DNA of 9,133 nucleotides from contig URYA01000055.1 in assembly GCA_900551975.1 (NCBI GenBank), positions 1-9,133 of the forward strand. The letters run 5' to 3'. The first letter of the stretch is position 1. Each line of letters begins with the position of its first letter. Shown here in pieces: positions 5,932 to 9,133 of this stretch. Source of the DNA: an uncultured Collinsella sp. GTDB taxonomy: Bacteria; Actinomycetota; Coriobacteriia; Coriobacteriales; Coriobacteriaceae. Below the pieces are notes generated by a model. That model had not been told where the DNA came from. It saw only the letters and a program-made list of their open reading frames with translations, and did not search any database. The position numbers were made by a program, and so were the translations under genes.

Positions 5932-6867
5932 ATGATTCTGACCGTTACCATGAACCCGTCGATTGATACGCGCTATCAGCTCGACAAGCTGGTCATCGAC
6001 GATGTTAACCGCGTAACGCCCGAAAAGACCGCTGGTGGCAAGGGTCTCAACGTGAGTCGTGTGCTGCTGCAGTTGGGCGACGATGTGCTTGCGACCGGCC
6101 TGCTTGGCGGTCACATGGGTGCCTATATGGCCGAGCTCATGGATGCCGATGGCGTCAAGAATGACTTTGTGCCCATCGCCGGTGAGACGCGCATTTGCCT
6201 GAATATTCTGCACGAGGGTAATCAGACCGAGCTGCTGGAGAGCGGCCCACAGATCGTCCCAGCCGAGCTCGAGGCCTTTACGGCCAAGTTCGCTGAGCTT
6301 GCAGCGAAGGCAGACGTTGTGACGCTTTCGGGCTCGCTGCCGCGTGGCGTCGATGCCGGCTACTATGCCGAGCTCGTCAAGATCGCCGAGGAGGCAGGCG
6401 CCAAGGTGCTGCTCGACACCTCGGGTGCATCGCTGGAGGCCGCGCTGGAGTCCGACGCTAAGCCTGAGCTTGTAAAGCCCAACCTGACCGAGATTAACGG
6501 CCTGCTGGGTACGTCCTTTACGACCGATGATGTCGATGCCCTGCGCGAGGCGCTTGCCGCCGATGACCGCTTTGCCGGTATCCCCTGGGTTGTCGTTTCG
6601 ATGGGCGCTGCCGGTTCGGTGGGCTTCCATGAGGGCCGTGCGTTCCGTGCCAAGACGCCCGCGATTGCGGCTGTGAACGCGACGGGTTCCGGCGACTCGA
6701 CCATCGCCGGCTTTGCGCATGCCATTGCTGCTGGTGCCGACGACGTCACCGTGCTCAAGACCGCCAATACCTGCGGCAAGCTCAACGCCATGGATCCCAA
6801 GACCGGCCACCTGGTCATGGATCGCTGGGAAGAGATCTACAACAACGTTGTCGTGACTGAACTGTAG
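5932..6867 (+). CDS. lacC: Tagatose-6-phosphate kinase (PfkB family)
   Basis: This enzyme phosphorylates D-tagatose-6-phosphate with ATP to tagatose-1,6-bisphosphate. The 311 residues match LacC in length and pattern: MILTVTMNPSID at the start, TAGGKGLNVSRVL (33-45, PfkB signature 1 region), LHEGNQTELLE (93-103), LSGSLPRG (132-139), and the ATP/anion-hole motif NATGSGDSTIAGF (249-261) with catalytic base Asp255. GHLVM (292-296) near the end also matches LacC. The start is Met at 5932, with AGGAG at 5921-5925; an in-frame ATG at 5875 is rejected because it lies before the ribosome site and in the hairpin. 1-Phosphofructokinase (FruK) is a close relative, but position after lacAB supports LacC. 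No aldolase gene (lacD) follows; a terminator does. Confidence 0.94.
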   Translation: MILTVTMNPSIDTRYQLDKLVIDDVNRVTPEKTAGGKGLNVSRVLLQLGDDVLATGLLGGHMGAYMAELMDADGVKNDFVPIAGETRICLNILHEGNQTELLESGPQIVPAELEAFTAKFAELAAKADVVTLSGSLPRGVDAGYYAELVKIAEEAGAKVLLDTSGASLEAALESDAKPELVKPNLTEINGLLGTSFTTDDVDALREALAADDRFAGIPWVVVSMGAAGSVGFHEGRAFRAKTPAIAAVNATGSGDSTIAGFAHAIAAGADDVTVLKTANTCGKLNAMDPKTGHLVMDRWEEIYNNVVVTEL

Positions 6868-6868
6868 G

Positions 6869-6896
6869 GTTACGCGGTTTTACCAAACCGCGTAAC
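6869..6896 (+). terminator. Perfect hairpin directly after lacC
   Basis: GTTACGCGGTTT (6869-6880) and AAACCGCGTAAC (6885-6896) form a perfect 12-bp stem with loop TACC, beginning two bases after the stop codon. No U-run follows, so it is probably a 3'-end stabiliser or a partial terminator. A second stem, CGGCCCG / CGGGCCG (6896-6902, 6911-6917), abuts it. Confidence 0.55.
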
Positions 6897-6909
6897 GGCC
6901 CGACGCTGC

Positions 6910-7008
6910 GCGGGCCGCATTTGGACAATCTGACGTTCAACTTCAAGGGCGCGACCAGAAGGTCAGCGCCCTTTCGTTTCACGTCACCTTGTCTCAAATG
7001 CGGCCCGC
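6910..7008. repeat. Long imperfect palindrome (MITE-like or REP-like element)
   Basis: The two halves are inverted copies over about 47 bases. The outer 14 bases, GCGGGCCGCATTTG (6910-6923) and CAAATGCGGCCCGC (6995-7008), are perfect. The inner parts share GACAA..TGACGT and AAGGGCGC with a few mismatches and one- or two-base gaps. CGCTGC lies directly left (6904-6909) and again at 7010-7015, one base from the right end, which could be a target-site duplication. No gene is inside. Confidence 0.6.
6945..6980 (+). terminator. Intrinsic terminator of the lacABC transcript
   Basis: AAGGGCGC-GACC (6945-6956) pairs with GGTC-A-GCGCCCTT (6961-6973) with a single bulged A and the loop AGAA. TTTCGTTTC follows. 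It forms the centre of the larger palindrome and is the strongest terminator-like structure after lacC. Confidence 0.75.
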
Positions 7009-7064
7009 TCGCTGCCGTTGCCAAAACATCGGCGTTGCCTTGCTTCGGGAATGCGGCAGATAGA

Positions 7065-7100
7065 GACGTTCCTTTTTGCCGGCAGTTTGGGACACTCCTT
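7065..7100. repeat. Intergenic repeat, left copy flanking the ATPase gene
   Basis: The sequence begins GACGTTCC and contains TGCCGGCAGTTTGGGACACT, then CCTT. A second copy at 8577-8613 is identical at about 33 of 37 aligned positions in the same orientation. The pair brackets the minus-strand ATPase gene. TGCCGGCA in the centre is palindromic. Confidence 0.75.
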
Positions 7101-7125
7101 ACGGGGCACCCCCCCTCCACAGCGC

Positions 7126-8427
7126 CTATGCCAGCTTGTCGATTTGCCCAATCTCCCAGAGCGGAATGTTGACGAGCGTGCCCTCGTCTCTATATGCCGC
7201 TAACGATGTTCTCACGCAGCGCTCGAGCTTGAACTTCTCGCAGGCAATCCTCAGGCTCTTTGCTTTGAGATTCTCTGCCGCCTTGACCTCGAGCGGAAGC
7301 ACGGTCCCCGCATGGTCGATGGCAAAGTCAGTCTCTGCATTGCCGGAGGAGGATGACCAATACGCGGGAGTTTTGCCTTGGAGCAAAAGCTCCTGTGCGA
7401 CGTATTGCTCGGTCAGCGAGCCTTTGAACTCCGTAAAAACAGCGGGCCCGTTCAGAACAATGGCTGGCGTGAGGCCGGAGAGTGCTCCGAGGATGCCGGT
7501 GTCGATGCAGAACAGCTTGAAGCCCGAGAGATCCTCGTAGCTTGTGAGCGGTGCTCTTAGGGCGGAAACACGTGGTACCTTATGAACGATTCCATAGTCC
7601 ATGAGCCACTGGAGGCTTTCCTCAAAATCGCGTGCGCGCGCCCCGGGACGAAGCGCGCCGTAGACGAACTTCTTGTTTTCCTTTGCGAGCTGGCCGGGAA
7701 GGGATTTCCAAACCAGCCTCATGCGCTCGACGATGCGGGCTGGCGCATGCTTGCCAAAATCGGATTCATAAGCTTCGATGATTTGCTGCTGAAGCCTGCG
7801 GGCCTCGATGAAATCGTGGGAGGCGGCGAAAGCGGAGACAACTTCTGGCATGCCTCCGACAACGAGGTATTCCTTGAGCAGGCGCTCGAGCTTTTCGGAA
7901 ACGTTTGCCAGCAGGTCCATGTCTGCGGCAAGGATGGCATCTGCGAGCGGATCGCCATCGACGGCACGAACGAACTCGACAAACCCCATGGGGCGCATGG
8001 TGAGCTGGTCGATCTTGCCGACGGGGAACGACTCGTTTTCGCGTCGGAGCGCGAGCCCCATATAGGAGCCGGCTGCCACGATATGGTATTCCGGCTCCAG
8101 CTCGTTGAAGTATTTGAGCGAGGTGATGCCGCGCGGTGCCTCTTGGATTTCGTCGAAGATGATGAGCGTGTCTGTCGGCGTTATGGTCTGGCCGCGCAGG
8201 AGCTCTATCTGGGAGATGATGCGTTTGGGGTCAAGGCTTCCGTCGAACAGCGAACGTGCGCCCGGTTCGAGCATAAAGTCAAAACGGATGACGTTTTGAT
8301 ACTGCTGGCCTGCGAATTCGTTGAGAAGCCAGGTTTTTCCCGTCTGGCGGGCCCCCTTAAGCAGGAGGGGCTTGCGGTTTGCCCTAGATTTCCAAGCGAT
8401 GAGTTCGTCCATTAGCTGTCGCTGCAT
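7126..8427 (-). CDS. AAA-family ATPase with C-terminal DUF4143 domain
   Basis: The 433-residue protein has the standard two-part form. The N-terminal P-loop ATPase (about 1-190) shows Walker A GARQTGKT (25-32), Walker B LIIFDEIQ (88-95), the sensor-like AAGSYMG (118-124) and MGFVEF (147-152). The C-terminal DUF4143 part (about 195-433) ends with AETDFAID (364-371) and LEVK (379-382), spaced like the D and ExK of PD-(D/E)XK nucleases. The family occurs in many copies in gut bacteria and archaea, and its biological role is not settled, so no function is claimed. AGGAGG (plus-strand 8432-8437) lies four bases upstream, and TATACT (minus strand, 8456-8451) is a possible -10 box. It runs opposite to lacABC, and flanking repeats suggest a separate insertion. 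Confidence 0.9.
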   Translation of the reverse strand: MQRQLMDELIAWKSRANRKPLLLKGARQTGKTWLLNEFAGQQYQNVIRFDFMLEPGARSLFDGSLDPKRIISQIELLRGQTITPTDTLIIFDEIQEAPRGITSLKYFNELEPEYHIVAAGSYMGLALRRENESFPVGKIDQLTMRPMGFVEFVRAVDGDPLADAILAADMDLLANVSEKLERLLKEYLVVGGMPEVVSAFAASHDFIEARRLQQQIIEAYESDFGKHAPARIVERMRLVWKSLPGQLAKENKKFVYGALRPGARARDFEESLQWLMDYGIVHKVPRVSALRAPLTSYEDLSGFKLFCIDTGILGALSGLTPAIVLNGPAVFTEFKGSLTEQYVAQELLLQGKTPAYWSSSSGNAETDFAIDHAGTVLPLEVKAAENLKAKSLRIACEKFKLERCVRTSLAAYRDEGTLVNIPLWEIGQIDKLA

Positions 8428-8470
8428 ACTGCCTCCTAACGATCATGGTTAGTATAAGACCGTCTTGGTC

Positions 8471-8558
8471 TTTCCATCGAAAAATGTGGGAGTAAACCAC
8501 GTTTTTCCATCGAATAATGTGGGAGGCAACCACGTTTTTCCATCGAATAGTGTGGGGG
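8471..8558. repeat. Three tandem 33-bp repeats upstream of the ATPase gene
   Basis: Units begin at 8471, 8504 and 8537 with TTTCCATCGA. The first two match at 30 of 33 positions. The third is conserved over its first 22 or so bases. Each full unit has GTGG and CCAC arms that could form a small hairpin. The array ends about 45 bases upstream of the ATPase start and touches its promoter zone, so it may hold binding sites. It lacks the spacer structure of a CRISPR. Confidence 0.8.
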
Positions 8559-8576
8559 TTTAGGTCGGCACCTGGG

Positions 8577-8613
8577 GGCGTTCCTTCTCTGCCGGCAGTT
8601 TGGAACACTCCTT
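8577..8613. repeat. Intergenic repeat, right copy flanking the ATPase gene
   Basis: It begins GGCGTTCC and contains TGCCGGCAGTTTGGAACACT, then CCTT, a direct copy of 7065-7100 about 1.5 kb away. It lies between the 33-bp array and the galT terminator. Confidence 0.75.
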
Positions 8614-8640
8614 GTTTTGGTGCAAATTAGCTACCCTTGC

Positions 8641-8684
8641 ATCAGAAAACGGCGCCCGTCGGCGATGTTGCCGGCGGGCGCCGT
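8641..8684 (-). terminator. Intrinsic terminator of galT
   Basis: On the minus strand a 15-bp stem (8684-8670 with 8663-8649, one G-U pair, six-base loop) is followed by TTTTCTG. It lies about 48 bases beyond the galT stop codon, oriented for galT, and separates galT from the ATPase gene downstream on the same strand. Confidence 0.85.
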
Positions 8685-8731
8685 GGTCGTGTAGGCGCTA
8701 TTTGTCGAGCGCGTGCGTTCGAGCTCGCGTG

Positions 8732-9133
8732 TTACAGCGAGTCGATAAAGCGCTGTTGGGCGGCGCGGCCGGCTTCGTCCCATTTAAAGACGCCGGCGTT
8801 GTCGAGCACGTGGCCAAACACCACGCCGACCTCCTCGTGCAGGATATCGATGGCGTTGTCGGCCGTAAGCTCGTCGGCGCGGCGGGCAAAGACGTCCTCG
8901 GCCCATGCGGCGTGGCTGCGGCATAGATTATCGCCCTCGAGCGCACCGGCAAGGTCGTAGCTGGCATCGGCCTTGGCCGCCAGCAAGTGCTCGCGGACAG
9001 CGCCGAGCTCGGGAACCAAGCGCGGCGGCAAAATGGCCAGGCCCATGACCTCGATCAGGCCGATGTTCTCCTTTTTAATATGGTGATACTCGGCATGCGG
9101 GTGGAATACGCCCAGCGGATGCTCGTCGGTCGT
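8732..9133 (-). CDS. galT: UTP/UDP-glucose-hexose-1-phosphate uridylyltransferase, C-terminal part, truncated by the window edge
   Basis: GalT transfers UMP between UDP-glucose and galactose-1-phosphate in the Leloir pathway. The window holds the last 133 residues, open to the right edge, with a TAA stop at 8734-8732. The block beginning HPLGVFHPHAEYHHIKKENI and continuing GLIEVMGLAILPPRL is characteristic of the Firmicute-type GalT family (GalT2), which differs from the E. coli type. The family is usually near 500 residues, so most of the gene lies beyond the window. The ATG at 9046-9044 is inside this block and is not the true start. A strong terminator follows. Its closeness to lacABC places two galactose routes together, although galT is on the opposite strand and independently transcribed. 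Confidence 0.92.
   Translation of the reverse strand, partial: TTDEHPLGVFHPHAEYHHIKKENIGLIEVMGLAILPPRLVPELGAVREHLLAAKADASYDLAGALEGDNLCRSHAAWAEDVFARRADELTADNAIDILHEEVGVVFGHVLDNAGVFKWDEAGRAAQQRFIDSL

Noticed and set aside
7017..7039. A third lac operator copy after lacC
   Set aside because: It resembles the 1409-1431 stretch at about 19 of 23 positions, but the palindrome arms are broken (AACATC..GCC) and no promoter is near, so chance or decay is as likely.
7582..8415. Long plus-strand open frame of 277 codons opposite the ATPase
   Set aside because: The minus strand carries intact Walker motifs and DUF4143. The plus frame is a by-product of GC-rich codon use.
8471..8558. CRISPR array
   Set aside because: Units are contiguous near-identical tandem repeats without unique spacers, and no cas genes are present.
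8384..8608. Minus-strand open frame with an 11-residue peptide repeat
   Set aside because: It is the translation of the 33-bp tandem array, overlaps the ATPase start in another frame, and shows no convincing ribosome site.

Overview
The window reads as a high-GC Gram-positive genome with strong Shine-Dalgarno sites. The Lac-type proteins, the AAA/DUF4143 ATPase and the intergenic repeat style suggest a gut Coriobacteriia member, probably Collinsella. That assignment is inference from overall character, not from a marker gene. The core of the window is a lactose/galactose-6-phosphate locus.

Layout. (1) 1-1353, minus: 3'-truncated lactose PTS permease (LacE-type EIIC). (2) 1354-1710: divergent control region with two inverted copies of a LacI-type operator. 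(3) 1711-2715, plus: LacI-family regulator. (4) 2930-3268, plus: EIIA-Lac (LacF), followed by a terminator. (5) 3357-3403: a tandem REP-like repeat, then 3491-4522, plus: a multi-pass membrane protein of unknown function that separates lacF from the rest of the pathway. (6) 4830-6867, plus: lacA-lacB-lacC, encoding both galactose-6-phosphate isomerase subunits and tagatose-6-phosphate kinase. (7) 6869-7100: hairpins, a long near-perfect palindrome and a repeat copy. (8) 7126-8427, minus: AAA/DUF4143 ATPase preceded by 33-bp tandem repeats and bracketed by two copies of a roughly 36-bp repeat. (9) 8732-9133, minus: the C-terminal part of a Firmicute-type GalT, with its terminator.

How the genes fit together. 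LacF passes phosphate to a IIB domain not visible here, and LacE imports lactose as lactose-6-phosphate. A 6-phospho-beta-galactosidase (not in the window, perhaps beyond the left edge) would release galactose-6-phosphate. LacAB isomerises it to tagatose-6-phosphate and LacC phosphorylates that to tagatose-1,6-bisphosphate. No aldolase (LacD) is visible. The neighbouring galT belongs to the Leloir pathway, so two routes for galactose lie side by side.

The most interesting material is non-coding. It comprises a symmetrical operator pair at lacE/lacI, a separate set of motifs shared by the lacF and lacA leaders (including the same 10-mer placed in a hairpin loop in both), a palindromic element after lacC that may carry a target-site duplication, and the repeat-bracketed ATPase. 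No CRISPR array, tRNA or rRNA was seen.
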